Part shown: positions 1-8,414 of the stretch, piece after piece
How positions within the stretch are numbered: position 1 is the stretch's first letter
Layout of the letters: each line of letters begins with the position of its first letter
DNA from: Vicinamibacteria bacterium
GTDB taxonomy: Bacteria > Acidobacteriota > Vicinamibacteria > Fen-336
Direction: 5' to 3'
DNA: 38,714 nucleotides
Assembly: GCA_016934575.1 (NCBI GenBank)
Contig: JAFGSN010000198.1
Location: 1-38,714, forward strand
The notes under the pieces: model-generated
Told to the model about the DNA's origin: nothing
Seen by the model: only the letters and a program-made list of their open reading frames with translations
Databases searched by the model: none
Translations under genes and position numbers: made by a program

Positions 1-1
1 C

Positions 2-139
2 CCGCGACACCCGATCGACGTCACTGTATCCGACGCTCTTGCGCCCTGGCGCGACGCGAATTCCGGAGGACCGCGCATGGATGCCGCTTCCGGCATCCGG
101 CGCGACGAACCTTCCTCTATAACGCCCGAAGTCGAGTAG
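2..139 (+). CDS. possible 3' end of an upstream gene (partial)
   Basis: One frame is open from the window edge to a TAG at 137-139 and reads about 45 residues with moderately GC-rich third positions. Nothing in it is recognisable. It could be the tail of a gene lying mostly outside the window, or chance: another frame is also open over much of this stretch. A perfect 8-bp hairpin (79-98) lies inside it, which argues somewhat against coding. Low confidence. Confidence 0.22.
   Translation, partial: PRHPIDVTVSDALAPWRDANSGGPRMDAASGIRRDEPSSITPEVE
79..98. other. perfect inverted repeat (8-bp stem, 4-nt loop)
   Basis: GGATGCCG (79-86), loop CTTC, CGGCATCC (91-98) form a strong GC-rich hairpin upstream of valS. 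No T-run follows, so it is not a canonical intrinsic terminator. It may end an upstream transcript or shape the valS leader. Confidence 0.4.
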
Positions 140-191
140 AATCACCCTTTCCGCGCCTCCGGGCGCGCGCTAAAGGAGGGCGTTATTCATC

Positions 192-2837
192 GTGAGTCCA
201 TTTGACATGTCGGCGATTCCGACGCACTTCGATTCCAAGGCCGCGGAAGAAAAGTGGGACCGTCTCTGGACCGAATGGGGCATCTATCGATTCGAAGAAG
301 ACTCGCACCGTGAGACTTTCGTCATCGACACGCCTCCGCCCACGGTCTCGGGCTCGCTCCACGTGGGCCATGTCTTCAGTTACACGCAAACGGACGTCAC
401 GGCGCGTTTTCATCGCATGCGCGGACGGAACGTTTTCTATCCGATGGGTTGGGACGACAACGGTCTTCCCACCGAGCGTCGCGTGCAGAATTATTACCAT
501 GTTCGTTGCGTTCCGGGCGTCGCGCCCCAGGCGGGCGCGTCACGACAAACCAGGGCCGGCGACGAGCAGCGCAAGGGCCCTCCGCGGTCGATCTCGCGTG
601 ACGATTTCATCGCCCTGTGCCTCGAGCTGACTCGCGAGGACGAGAAAGCCTTCAAGGCCCTGTGGCGGCGACTTGCGCTCTCCGTCGACTGGTCGCTGGA
701 GTACTCCACGATCGACGCGAACAGCCGTCGTATCGCCCAGTGGAGCTTCCTGGACCTGTTTCAAAAGGGCCAAGTCTACAATCTCGAGGCTCCCGCCATG
801 TGGGACGTGGACTTCGGCACGGCCGTGGCCCAGGCTGAGGTCGAGGACAGGATGACGCACGGCGCGTACCATCGCCTGCGGTTCGGCGTGCTGGGCATGG
901 ACCTCACGCTGGAGATTGCAACCACGCGACCGGAGCTGCTGCCGGCATGTGTGGGAGTGGCCGCGCATCCGGATGACGATCGTTACCGCTCTCTCTTCGG
1001 CAAGCAGGCGGTCTCGCCTCTGTTCCGCGTCCCGATCCCGATCTTCCCCACCGAACTGGCCGATCCCGAGAAAGGCACGGGCATTCTCATGGTTTGCACT
1101 TTCGGTGACGCCACCGACGTGCAATGGTGGCGCGAGCAAGGCCTCGCCCTCCGTCAGATCATCGGCCGCGACGGAAGGTTGCTGCCCGTTCGCTTCGGCG
1201 CGGAAGGCTGGGCGAGCCTCGATCCCGAGGCCGCCAACCGCTACTACGCGGCGCTCTCCGGCAAGTCGGTGCGTGATGCGCGCAAGGCCGTCGTCGAGCT
1301 GTTGCGCGACGCGGGGGCCTCCGCCTCGCACGATCATCGGCCGCCTCTCGCAAGCGATCCCGAGCCGATCGAGCATGCGGTCAAGTTCTTCGAGAAAGGC
1401 GATCGCCCGCTCGAGTTCGTGACGACTCGACAGTGGTTCGTGCGCGTGCTGGATCACAAGTCCGATCTGGTCGCGCTGGGAGAACGGATTCGATGGCATC
1501 CGGATTTCATGCGCGCGCGTTATCGTAACTGGACCGAGAATCTGCAGCTCGATTGGTGCATCAGTCGCCAACGCTTCTTCGGCGTGTCCTTCCCGGTCTG
1601 GTACCCGATTGACATGGAAGGACGCGCCGACCACTCGCGACCGATCTTGGCGTCCGCCGCCTCCCTTCCCATGGATCCGACGACGAGCGCTCCTCCCGCG
1701 TATCGCGAGGAACAGCGCGATCAGGCCGGGGGATTTCGCGCGGAAAGCGACGTTTTCGACACGTGGTTCACGAGCTCTCTCACTCCTCGGATCGCCGGCC
1801 GCCGTTTTCTCGATGAAACTGGGCATGCGCGGCTGTTTCCCATGGATCTCCGGCCCCAGAGTCACGAGATCATCCGGACATGGGCGTTTTACACGATCGT
1901 GAAGGCCTTTCTTCATGACAAGACGCTTCCCTGGCTGAACGTGGGGATATCCGGATGGGTGCTCGATCCTGATCGCAAGAAGATGTCGAAGAGCCGTGGC
2001 AATGTCGTGACGCCACTGCACTTGCTCGATCAGTACGGCGCCGACGCTGTTCGTTATTGGTCGGCTGGCGCCAAGCTCGGCGTGGATACCGCTTACGACG
2101 AAAAGGTTTTCAAGATCGGCCGTCGCCTGACCACGAAGGTTTTCAACGCATCCAAGTTCGTCCTATCGCAGACCGGACCGGACGGCGACGTCACGCGCCC
2201 GCTCGATCTGGGTTTTCTCGCGCGCCTGCGCGAGACGGCGGTGCGCGCGACCGCCGAGCTCGATTCCTTTGATCATGCCGCGGCGCTCGATCTCACGGAG
2301 CACTTCTTCTGGAATGGCTTCACCGACACCTATATCGAACTGGCCAAGGCACGCGCGCGCTCCGAGAACGACCCCGCGGGACGCTCTTCGGCCGTCGCCG
2401 CACTTCGTCTGGGCCTGAAAACGCTGCTGCGTCTTCTCGCTCCCTTTTTGCCATATGTGACCGAGGAGGCCTGGTCGTGGCATTTCTCCTCGACGGAAGC
2501 GAAGAGCATTCACATCGCCCCTTGGCCGGGAGACGACGATTTCGCGGGCCTTCCCGACACGAAGGATTGCGGAGCCGCCTTCGACGCCGCCATGGCGTTT
2601 CTAGAATCCGTACACCGCGCCAAGACCACAGCCGGCGCCTCCGTCGGCCGACATCTCAGCCGTCTATGCTGCGAGTCTCACCCGCGGACCGCGGCGTTGC
2701 TGCGACTCGTCGAAGGGGATCTCGTATCAGCGGCGCGCGTTGCGTCTCTCATGATCGAAGAGCGGGCGGATATCGCCGAGGGAAGCGTCGAAGTCGCAAG
2801 AATCGAGCTGGCCCCGCAGCTCAACCGCGATTCCTGA
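192..2837 (+). CDS. valS: valyl-tRNA synthetase
   Basis: Charges tRNA-Val with valine in the cytoplasm. It is a class Ia synthetase with the HIGH-type motif HVGH at residues 57-60, an editing (CP1) insert near 250 (TTRPE), and KMSKS near residue 597, followed by the anticodon-binding helical domain. The sequence GWDDNGLPTERRVQ after the first half of the Rossmann fold marks the shorter archaeal/actinobacterial/rickettsial ValRS type rather than the E. coli type. The length (881 aa) and the end of the protein show no C-terminal coiled-coil arm. Start: GTG at 192 with AAAGGAGG about 11 nt upstream; an in-frame ATG at 207 is the alternative. It stands alone, and the next gene is more than 200 nt away. 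Confidence 0.96.
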   Translation: MSPFDMSAIPTHFDSKAAEEKWDRLWTEWGIYRFEEDSHRETFVIDTPPPTVSGSLHVGHVFSYTQTDVTARFHRMRGRNVFYPMGWDDNGLPTERRVQNYYHVRCVPGVAPQAGASRQTRAGDEQRKGPPRSISRDDFIALCLELTREDEKAFKALWRRLALSVDWSLEYSTIDANSRRIAQWSFLDLFQKGQVYNLEAPAMWDVDFGTAVAQAEVEDRMTHGAYHRLRFGVLGMDLTLEIATTRPELLPACVGVAAHPDDDRYRSLFGKQAVSPLFRVPIPIFPTELADPEKGTGILMVCTFGDATDVQWWREQGLALRQIIGRDGRLLPVRFGAEGWASLDPEAANRYYAALSGKSVRDARKAVVELLRDAGASASHDHRPPLASDPEPIEHAVKFFEKGDRPLEFVTTRQWFVRVLDHKSDLVALGERIRWHPDFMRARYRNWTENLQLDWCISRQRFFGVSFPVWYPIDMEGRADHSRPILASAASLPMDPTTSAPPAYREEQRDQAGGFRAESDVFDTWFTSSLTPRIAGRRFLDETGHARLFPMDLRPQSHEIIRTWAFYTIVKAFLHDKTLPWLNVGISGWVLDPDRKKMSKSRGNVVTPLHLLDQYGADAVRYWSAGAKLGVDTAYDEKVFKIGRRLTTKVFNASKFVLSQTGPDGDVTRPLDLGFLARLRETAVRATAELDSFDHAAALDLTEHFFWNGFTDTYIELAKARARSENDPAGRSSAVAALRLGLKTLLRLLAPFLPYVTEEAWSWHFSSTEAKSIHIAPWPGDDDFAGLPDTKDCGAAFDAAMAFLESVHRAKTTAGASVGRHLSRLCCESHPRTAALLRLVEGDLVSAARVASLMIEERADIAEGSVEVARIELAPQLNRDS

Positions 2838-2867
2838 CGCACAATCCAACCGATTCCGTCTCGATCT

Positions 2868-2883
2868 TGTGACGATTCTCACA
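2868..2883. promoter_or_regulatory. candidate CRP/FNR-family operator
   Basis: TGTGA-N6-TCACA, a perfect match to the CRP core palindrome, lies 31 nt after the valS stop and about 185 nt before the lipoprotein start. Ten fixed bases are expected by chance well under once in a window this size. The flanks do not extend the symmetry. That it is bound by a CRP/FNR-type regulator and controls the lipoprotein gene is inference. Confidence 0.5.
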
Positions 2884-3008
2884 GGCGCCGTTCTTCTGTG
2901 TCCATGGTCACTGCTTTCAGAGCGCGATCCCGCCTATTCTTTTGGCGCCATGATCATGACGGTTCGCCGCAAGGATCGTTCAAGCAACATGCAAGCAGCC
3001 GGAGTCGT

Positions 3009-3027
3009 TTGCGCCGGAGCGGCGCAA
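3009..3027. other. hairpin in the leader of the PKD lipoprotein gene
   Basis: TTGCGCC (3009-3015), a 5-nt loop, and GGCGCAA (3021-3027) form a perfect 7-bp stem 41 nt before the lipoprotein ATG. No T-run follows. It could stabilise the leader or be an operator. Confidence 0.35.
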
Positions 3028-3068
3028 GCTTCAATCGGTTCCTTGCCGCCCGTTCCAGGAGGCATATT

Positions 3069-3821
3069 ATGAAGCACACGAATTGCGCCTTGACGCTTCT
3101 CGCCGCAGCGACCCTGGCGTTCGTCGCCTGCGGCGACGGAAGTCTGCCGTTCTCGTCGACCCCGACGGAAGCCGCGTTCTCGGCCCCGTCAAGCGTCTCG
3201 TCGCTTACGGCGACGTTCGACTGGTCGCCCGTCTCATCATCCGCGCTCGCCAAGAACGATTCAAAAACGGGCGGAACGACTTATGACACCTTTCGGTTCA
3301 CGGCCAAGGCGACGGGCGGCGTGCTTCCCTACTCATACCTATGGGACTTCGGTGACGGGGACCAGGCGAATGGAAATCCAGTGACGCACTCTTTCTATCG
3401 TTCCGGCGCTTACACGGTGACGCTCAAGGTCGACGACTCGGCGGGCGCGAGCACAGGCGATAAATCTCCCAAAGTCGAGATCGAGGTGAGCACGACGCCG
3501 TTCACGATGGAATGCGACGCCAACCCGACGACCGGCTCCGCGCCGCTTACGGTGCGCTTCCGCGCCTGGCCCGACGGCAACGAGGGACCGATCGAATGGT
3601 TCTGGGATTTCGGCGACGGCGCAACGTCCAGCACTCGATTGGCCGAGCACACTTACGCCGGATCCGCGGGTTTTGCGCCAAGCGACGCCTCTCCCAAGTG
3701 CGATCCTACGCCCGCGCCGAAACCCAGCGGACCGGCGACGTACCTAGCCATCGTCACCGCGACCGAAACGCAGGGTCATCGCCGGACGGTGAGCTGCAAG
3801 CAAAAAATCACATTGAAATGA
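3069..3821 (+). CDS. putative lipoprotein with two PKD domains
   Basis: The 250-residue protein starts at ATG 3069, set by AGGAGG at 3057-3062 with a 6-nt spacer; the reading frame extends further upstream but without a comparable ribosome site. Residues 1-20 form a signal peptide with a lipobox-like end (LAFVAC, Cys21; Phe at -3 is unusual), so membrane anchoring is likely but not certain. Two PKD-type immunoglobulin-like domains follow, each with the WDFGDG signature: about residues 75-140 (YSYLWDFGDG) and about 150-245 (EWFWDFGDG). PKD domains mediate binding at the cell surface or in secreted proteins. The gene appears monocistronic, between valS and the kinase promoter, with a CRP-type palindrome and a leader hairpin upstream. 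The ligand is unknown. Confidence 0.8.
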   Translation: MKHTNCALTLLAAATLAFVACGDGSLPFSSTPTEAAFSAPSSVSSLTATFDWSPVSSSALAKNDSKTGGTTYDTFRFTAKATGGVLPYSYLWDFGDGDQANGNPVTHSFYRSGAYTVTLKVDDSAGASTGDKSPKVEIEVSTTPFTMECDANPTTGSAPLTVRFRAWPDGNEGPIEWFWDFGDGATSSTRLAEHTYAGSAGFAPSDASPKCDPTPAPKPSGPATYLAIVTATETQGHRRTVSCKQKITLK

Positions 3822-3981
3822 TTGCCGAGCCTCGATAAGGCGTCGTCAAGGAGCGCGCCGCTGGTCACCGTCGCGTTCCTTATTTGATTAACTCCATCGA
3901 TCTCATCACGACTCCTCCGGAACGTCCAGCTCGGCCCTGCGCGCAAGTGGCTGTCGTTGAAGAACTTGACGGCACGCTGCG

Positions 3982-4011
3982 TTGACACGCGGCAAGACGC
4001 AATGCTACAGT
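3982..4011 (+). promoter_or_regulatory. sigma70-type promoter of the kinase operon
   Basis: TTGACA (-35, 3982-3987), an 18-nt spacer, and an extended -10 TGCTACAGT (TACAGT 4006-4011). Transcription would start near 4018. This rules out the GTG codons at 4010 and 4016 as starts of the kinase gene and favours ATG 4073. Confidence 0.6.
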
Positions 4012-4072
4012 GCCCGTGAAGGAGATCTCTCCGCGCGAGGCGGGTTATCAAGAAGATTCTTCTTGCTCTCCG

Positions 4073-6688
4073 ATGGACGACAGCACTCAATACGTCGAAC
4101 AGATGCCTGAGCGTATCGGGCGCTATGAGATCAAGTCGTGCCTTGGGTTCGGCGCCATGGGGGCGGTCTATCGGGCTTTTGATCCGCTGATCAAACGCAC
4201 GCTTGCCATTAAGACGATTCGATTGGACATCCCGCGTCAGAGTCCGCAGTACAAATCGTTCATCGAGCGTTTCTATCACGAGGCACGCATCTCCGGAACG
4301 CTTTCCCATCCGAACATCGTCACGCTTTACGACATCGGCGAGGAATCCGGCGTGCCTTTCTTGGCGATGGAGTTCGCCGACGGTGAGACGATTTCAGCCA
4401 TGATCGAGCATGGCGTTCGTTTCACGCCTGAACGTGTCGCCGTGCTCGTCAGCCAGATCGCGTCCGCTCTTGATTACGCTCACGGCAAAGGCGTGATCCA
4501 TCGTGACATCAAGCCGTCGAATCTCATTCTCTGCGAAGAAGACCGCGTCAAGGTCACTGACTTCGGAATCGCCAAGCTGGCGGACGCCGAGCTGACGCAG
4601 TCCGGCATGCTGCTCGGGACGCCGGCTTACATGTCGCCCGAGCAGGCCATGGGAGACAAGCTCGACGGCCGCAGCGATATCTTTTCTCTCGGGATCTGCG
4701 CGTTCGAGATGCTTTCGGGCGAACAGCCCTTTCCCGGCAACAATGTGACGGCGATTCTCTACAAGGTCGTTAATGTTGAACCCGTCGAGCCCGCGAATCT
4801 CGAAGTCCTGGGATTGCTGCCCGACAAATGGCGTGAGGTCTTCAATCGGGCGTTGGCCAAGAAACCCGACGATCGCTATCAGACGGCGTCCGCTTTCGTG
4901 CAGGGCCTCGAATACTGCCTCGGCTCCTGGTTCGGCCTGTCAATGGGCGAGGAAACCGCGCAGCTTGCCGCTCCCGCCGAGGCCATCGAAAGCACTGAGG
5001 CCATGCCTTCGCTTCCCGACGACGGGGAAACGGGCGCGGCCATGGAAGCGCTGTCGGCCGTCGAGAATGACGCTTCATCGTCGATCACATCCGCTCCTGC
5101 CCCGTCGATTTTTCCGGACGATGTCTCTCGGGATAAACGAATCGACAAGGAGAGGGTCGTCGCGGCGCCGCCCTCGCCTCCATCGCCCGACTCGGATGCG
5201 ACTTCCATACCAGAGGCGCCAGAGTCGCAGATCGAAAACGAACCGATCGTCGTGGCGCCTCCATCGCCCGATCCGGATGCGACTCCCATACCGACTCTGC
5301 CAGAGTCGCAGATCGAAAACGAACCGATCGTCGCGGCGCCTCCATCGCCCGATCCGGATGCGACTCCCATACCGACGCTGCCACAACTTCAATTGGAATC
5401 CGACGAGGAGCCCACGCTGCTCATGCCAAGCGCCTTGGCGGATGAGACCGAAACCATTGCCCTGAGCGCGGTCTCCGCCAAGGCGGTCAACCCGGGAGAT
5501 TCGGCGCAATCGACTCTGCCCGAAAACCGGATGGCAACGACGCCACCGCCGTTGGTTGAGCCGCGGAAAACGACGGCGCGGCCTCCCGCTCAATCGCAAC
5601 CGTCCACTTCGTCGGCCATGGAACCGAAGCGCAGGATTACTCAATCCATGCCTTCATCGGGCCGGTCTCCGCGCGCGACAGCTTCAATCAGGAAACCTGT
5701 CGCCCGCTCGCGCCCGCTCGCGCCCGCTCCCGCGCATGTCTTCCCGAAGCGCCGATCATCCATTCGCTTGGGCAAATCTTGGATCGTCGCCTCCGCCACG
5801 GGAGCGACGCTCCTGCTCGTGGCCGGCGGTTTTCTGGGGCTTCGGTTTCTCAGTGCGAATCGCGAGCGGCCACGCTCGCTCCCCGATCCGGCGACGGTCG
5901 TGACGCCGATGTCGACTCCGCCCACTCCTTCACGTGGAACTCTACGCGTCCTGAGCACGCCGTTGGGCGCCGACGTGTACATAAATGGAAAGCCGCGCGG
6001 TACGACGCCGCTCGTGCTCACGCTTCCGCTGGGGCTCTATGACGTTCGCATCTCGATGTCCAACCTCGCGCCGCAGCCGCACAAGGTCGAGCTTTCGTCC
6101 GAACAGCCCATGGTCGAATTGCATGCAAGATTCAGGATTCGTTCGTCGGGTCTTGCCACGATCGTCACCGATCCGACGGGCGCATCAATCACGCTCGACG
6201 GCCGTACCATCGGCAAAACTCCGATCCATGCCGTGAAGCTCGACGCTGGAGAACGAGTCGTCGAGATCCGGCTGGAGGGTTACCAGGTCCTGACTCGGCG
6301 GATCAACGTTGTCGCAGACCAGCGACAGGAGTTTTCGTACGTCCTCGATCCCATCGTAATCGCAACCCCAAGCCGACTTGTCGTGGACACCGAGCGTGTT
6401 TATTTTCCCCAGGACGTTGACATTCGTCCCAAGAAACTTTCGGGGCCGCATCCGGACTATCCCGACGCCCGCAAGCTCAAGGCGGGCGAGGCCGTGTCCG
6501 TTACAGTGTCTTTCGTGATCGACGCTGACGGCTCCGTCTCTGGAATCGAGGTCTCCGAATCAGGCGGCGCCGCTCTCGACAAAGCCGCCGTGAACGCCCT
6601 GAAGGAATGGCGGTTCGAGCCCGGCGTCAAGCGTGAAACGCGAGTCAGGGTCCGCGAAAGCCGGCGCTTCACCTTCAAGTCCGGATGA
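4073..6688 (+). CDS. transmembrane Ser/Thr protein kinase with PEGA and TonB C-terminal domains
   Basis: An 871-residue Hanks-type kinase with an unusual envelope half. Cytoplasmic kinase domain about residues 19-285: glycine loop GFGAMG (25-30), Lys47, HRDIKPSN (143-150), DFG (163-165) and SPE in place of APE (188-190), so it should be active. Residues 290-565 are an acidic, Pro-rich linker with 27-residue tandem repeats. One membrane helix follows (about 569-592), then two PEGA domains (about 621-757) and a TonB C-terminal-like domain (about 776-871). Start: ATG 4073, because a strong promoter covers the upstream GTG codons; no good ribosome site is visible. It overlaps the FHA gene by ATGA. 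Inference: it senses or touches an envelope component and phosphorylates a partner such as the adjacent FHA protein. Confidence 0.9.
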   Translation: MDDSTQYVEQMPERIGRYEIKSCLGFGAMGAVYRAFDPLIKRTLAIKTIRLDIPRQSPQYKSFIERFYHEARISGTLSHPNIVTLYDIGEESGVPFLAMEFADGETISAMIEHGVRFTPERVAVLVSQIASALDYAHGKGVIHRDIKPSNLILCEEDRVKVTDFGIAKLADAELTQSGMLLGTPAYMSPEQAMGDKLDGRSDIFSLGICAFEMLSGEQPFPGNNVTAILYKVVNVEPVEPANLEVLGLLPDKWREVFNRALAKKPDDRYQTASAFVQGLEYCLGSWFGLSMGEETAQLAAPAEAIESTEAMPSLPDDGETGAAMEALSAVENDASSSITSAPAPSIFPDDVSRDKRIDKERVVAAPPSPPSPDSDATSIPEAPESQIENEPIVVAPPSPDPDATPIPTLPESQIENEPIVAAPPSPDPDATPIPTLPQLQLESDEEPTLLMPSALADETETIALSAVSAKAVNPGDSAQSTLPENRMATTPPPLVEPRKTTARPPAQSQPSTSSAMEPKRRITQSMPSSGRSPRATASIRKPVARSRPLAPAPAHVFPKRRSSIRLGKSWIVASATGATLLLVAGGFLGLRFLSANRERPRSLPDPATVVTPMSTPPTPSRGTLRVLSTPLGADVYINGKPRGTTPLVLTLPLGLYDVRISMSNLAPQPHKVELSSEQPMVELHARFRIRSSGLATIVTDPTGASITLDGRTIGKTPIHAVKLDAGERVVEIRLEGYQVLTRRINVVADQRQEFSYVLDPIVIATPSRLVVDTERVYFPQDVDIRPKKLSGPHPDYPDARKLKAGEAVSVTVSFVIDADGSVSGIEVSESGGAALDKAAVNALKEWRFEPGVKRETRVRVRESRRFTFKSG
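5158..5390 (+). repeat. 81-bp tandem repeat in the kinase linker
   Basis: Two nearly identical 81-bp units (5221-5301 and 5302-5382) encode the 27-residue unit ESQIENEPIV...PPSPDPDATPIP. A degenerate partial copy precedes them (about 5158-5220). The period is a multiple of three, so copy number can vary without breaking the frame. The repeats lengthen the disordered linker between kinase domain and membrane helix. Confidence 0.85.
5701..5730 (+). repeat. three tandem decamers in the kinase gene
   Basis: CGCCCGCTCG occurs three times head to tail (last base of the third copy is C). The 10-nt period is not a multiple of three, so gain or loss of one unit would shift the frame just before the membrane helix. 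Confidence 0.8.
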
Positions 6689-7818
6689 TCGCCTTTCCCG
6701 AAATGGCTCAGATCGTCATTAATCCAACATCGGCCTCGCGACGAGAGATCTCGCTCCAGCATGCGGCTCTTGCGATTGGACGCGATCCCTCCAATGATCT
6801 CGTGCTGACCGACGCGATGGTCTCGCGTCGGCACGCCGTCATCGAGTTTCGCGGAGATCGATTTTTTCTCAGGGATTGCAGCTCGTCGAACGGCTCGCTC
6901 GTGAACGGCGATCGGATCACGGAATGCCGGCTGAAGGACGGCGACTTGATCGCCATGGGAGCGACCCGGATACTCTTTCAAGCGGAGGCGGAGGCCGACA
7001 CCGTCGAGTTCAAGCCGGAAGCCGAGATCGGCGGCCGGCGTTTTTGTCCGCAATGTCACGCCGTCTCACACGCGGAAGATCAATATTGCCGTCAGTGCGG
7101 AGCAACGATCATTTCCGGGCCGGCGGCCAAGATGCTCTGTTCCTTGTGCGGCAGCATCGTGATTCTTCCCGCCCGTTACTGTCATTCCTGCGGCACAGAG
7201 CTTTGCCGCGAGAACGATCGACTGGCCACGACACGTCCGCTCCATGTCGTCACGTCCTTGGCGGCGACCCCTCGTTCGTCCGTCTCCGGCGAATCCGTGG
7301 ATCCGACGCCTCACGTTATTCCCGCTGATCCCGAGCCGGGTTCCGCCCGCGACGATTCGCGCGTACTTGCCCTAACGGCGTCATTCATCGAGCCCGCCGG
7401 CGCCTGCCGCCGACTGGCAGCCGCCTCCATCGACGCGATCATTGTATTGCTCGGAATGCTTCTGCTGCTTTCTCCAGCCATCTACTTCTGGTGGCCGTTT
7501 GAAGTCGTGGATGTCTCCTACTTTCCCGTTCTGCTAACCTGCATCCTTGCCATGATCTCCTTGCTCCTGGGCGCCTTGTATCACGTCTATTTTTGGGGCG
7601 TTCACGGCGCGACGCCCGGCAAAAAGATGCTTGGCCTAGTCATTCAGACCAAGGACGGCGTCGTTCCCGTCGGCGTCGGGCGCGCGACGCTTCGGCTTTT
7701 CGGTTACGGCCTTTCCGCCGCCTCTCTCGGCATCGGATTCCTTCTGATCGCCTTTGCGGGTCATGGGCTGCATGACCATCTTGCGGGAACGCGCGTCGTC
7801 CGTCAGGATTTGTCGTGA
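6685..7818 (+). CDS. FHA domain / double zinc ribbon / RDD membrane protein
   Basis: A 377-residue protein in three parts. Residues 1-100 are an FHA domain with the phosphothreonine-binding residues GR (32-33), Ser47/His50 and Asn69-Gly70. Residues 120-175 hold two zinc ribbons, each with two CxxC knuckles (CPQC...CRQC and CSLC...CHSC). Residues about 234-377 are an RDD domain with three hydrophobic segments and the signature GATPGKKMLGL. FHA domains dock to phosphothreonine, and the gene overlaps the kinase gene by 4 nt (ATGA, 6685-6688), so it is the obvious candidate partner of that kinase. Start: the overlapping ATG; an alternative ATG lies at 6703. Its end overlaps lepB (GTGA). The transport or scaffold role of RDD domains is poorly known. 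Confidence 0.9.
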   Translation: MIAFPEMAQIVINPTSASRREISLQHAALAIGRDPSNDLVLTDAMVSRRHAVIEFRGDRFFLRDCSSSNGSLVNGDRITECRLKDGDLIAMGATRILFQAEAEADTVEFKPEAEIGGRRFCPQCHAVSHAEDQYCRQCGATIISGPAAKMLCSLCGSIVILPARYCHSCGTELCRENDRLATTRPLHVVTSLAATPRSSVSGESVDPTPHVIPADPEPGSARDDSRVLALTASFIEPAGACRRLAAASIDAIIVLLGMLLLLSPAIYFWWPFEVVDVSYFPVLLTCILAMISLLLGALYHVYFWGVHGATPGKKMLGLVIQTKDGVVPVGVGRATLRLFGYGLSAASLGIGFLLIAFAGHGLHDHLAGTRVVRQDLS

Positions 7819-8414
7819 GCATCAACGATACGTTCCATGCCGCGACGATTGAGCCGTCCGTACATTCCGAAGGGCATTACAGCCCTGTACAGCCTCGTCG
7901 CTTCTGGCGTCTTGCGCTGGACATCCTTCATGACATTTCGATCGCCGTCATCGTCGTCGTTCTGCTCGTTACGTTTGTTGGGCAGGCTTTTCGGGTCAAG
8001 GGCACGAGCATGCAACCGCTGCTCGAGGACGGCGAACGCATCATCGTCGACAAGCTGAGCTATCGCCTGGGGCCGATCCGGCGCGGAGACATCGTCGTCT
8101 TCTGGTATCCGCGAGATCCGAAGGTCTCCTTCATCAAACGCATCGTCGCTCTTCCGGGCGATTCCCTCGAGATCCGCGAAGGAGTGCTGTTCGTCAACAA
8201 CGAGCGTCTTCGCGAGGAGTTCTTGCGCGCGTCCTTCCGTGACGATGAGAACCTGGGGCCGGTCCTCGTTCAGAGCGGTCATTACTACGTCATGGGCGAT
8301 CATCGCAACGGCAGCAACGACAGCAGGAGTTGGGGTGAAGTCCCGGAGAAATACATCTATGGAAAGGCTTTCTTCCGCTTCTGGCCGCTCATGCGGCTCG
8401 GGCCGATCAAATGA
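7815..8414 (+). CDS. lepB: signal peptidase I
   Basis: Membrane serine protease that removes signal peptides from exported proteins. The 199-residue protein has one N-terminal membrane helix (about 40-57), the catalytic Ser65 in GTSMQPLL, the general base Lys108 in [12 protein letters not shown], and the late family motif [11 protein letters not shown] (161-171). It is short compared with E. coli LepB but of normal length for compact S26 peptidases. Start: GTG at 7815, which overlaps the preceding stop as GTGA; its own stop overlaps carA as ATGA. It is therefore translated as part of the kinase-FHA-lepB-carA chain. Confidence 0.95.
   Translation: MSINDTFHAATIEPSVHSEGHYSPVQPRRFWRLALDILHDISIAVIVVVLLVTFVGQAFRVKGTSMQPLLEDGERIIVDKLSYRLGPIRRGDIVVFWYPRDPKVSFIKRIVALPGDSLEIREGVLFVNNERLREEFLRASFRDDENLGPVLVQSGHYYVMGDHRNGSNDSRSWGEVPEKYIYGKAFFRFWPLMRLGPIK

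Noticed and set aside
540-2021. Long open frame (493 codons) on the - strand opposite valS
   Set aside because: It is antisense to a clear valS gene, has an Arg/Gly/His-rich composition typical of GC-driven shadow frames, and has no family motif.
4010-4072. GTG start extending the kinase gene by 21 codons
   Set aside because: A TTGACA/extended -10 promoter covers this stretch, so the transcript would begin after the GTG codons.
5221-5382. 81-bp direct repeats as a possible CRISPR or mobile-element signal
   Set aside because: The repeats are contiguous, in frame and part of the kinase linker; no spacers or cas genes.
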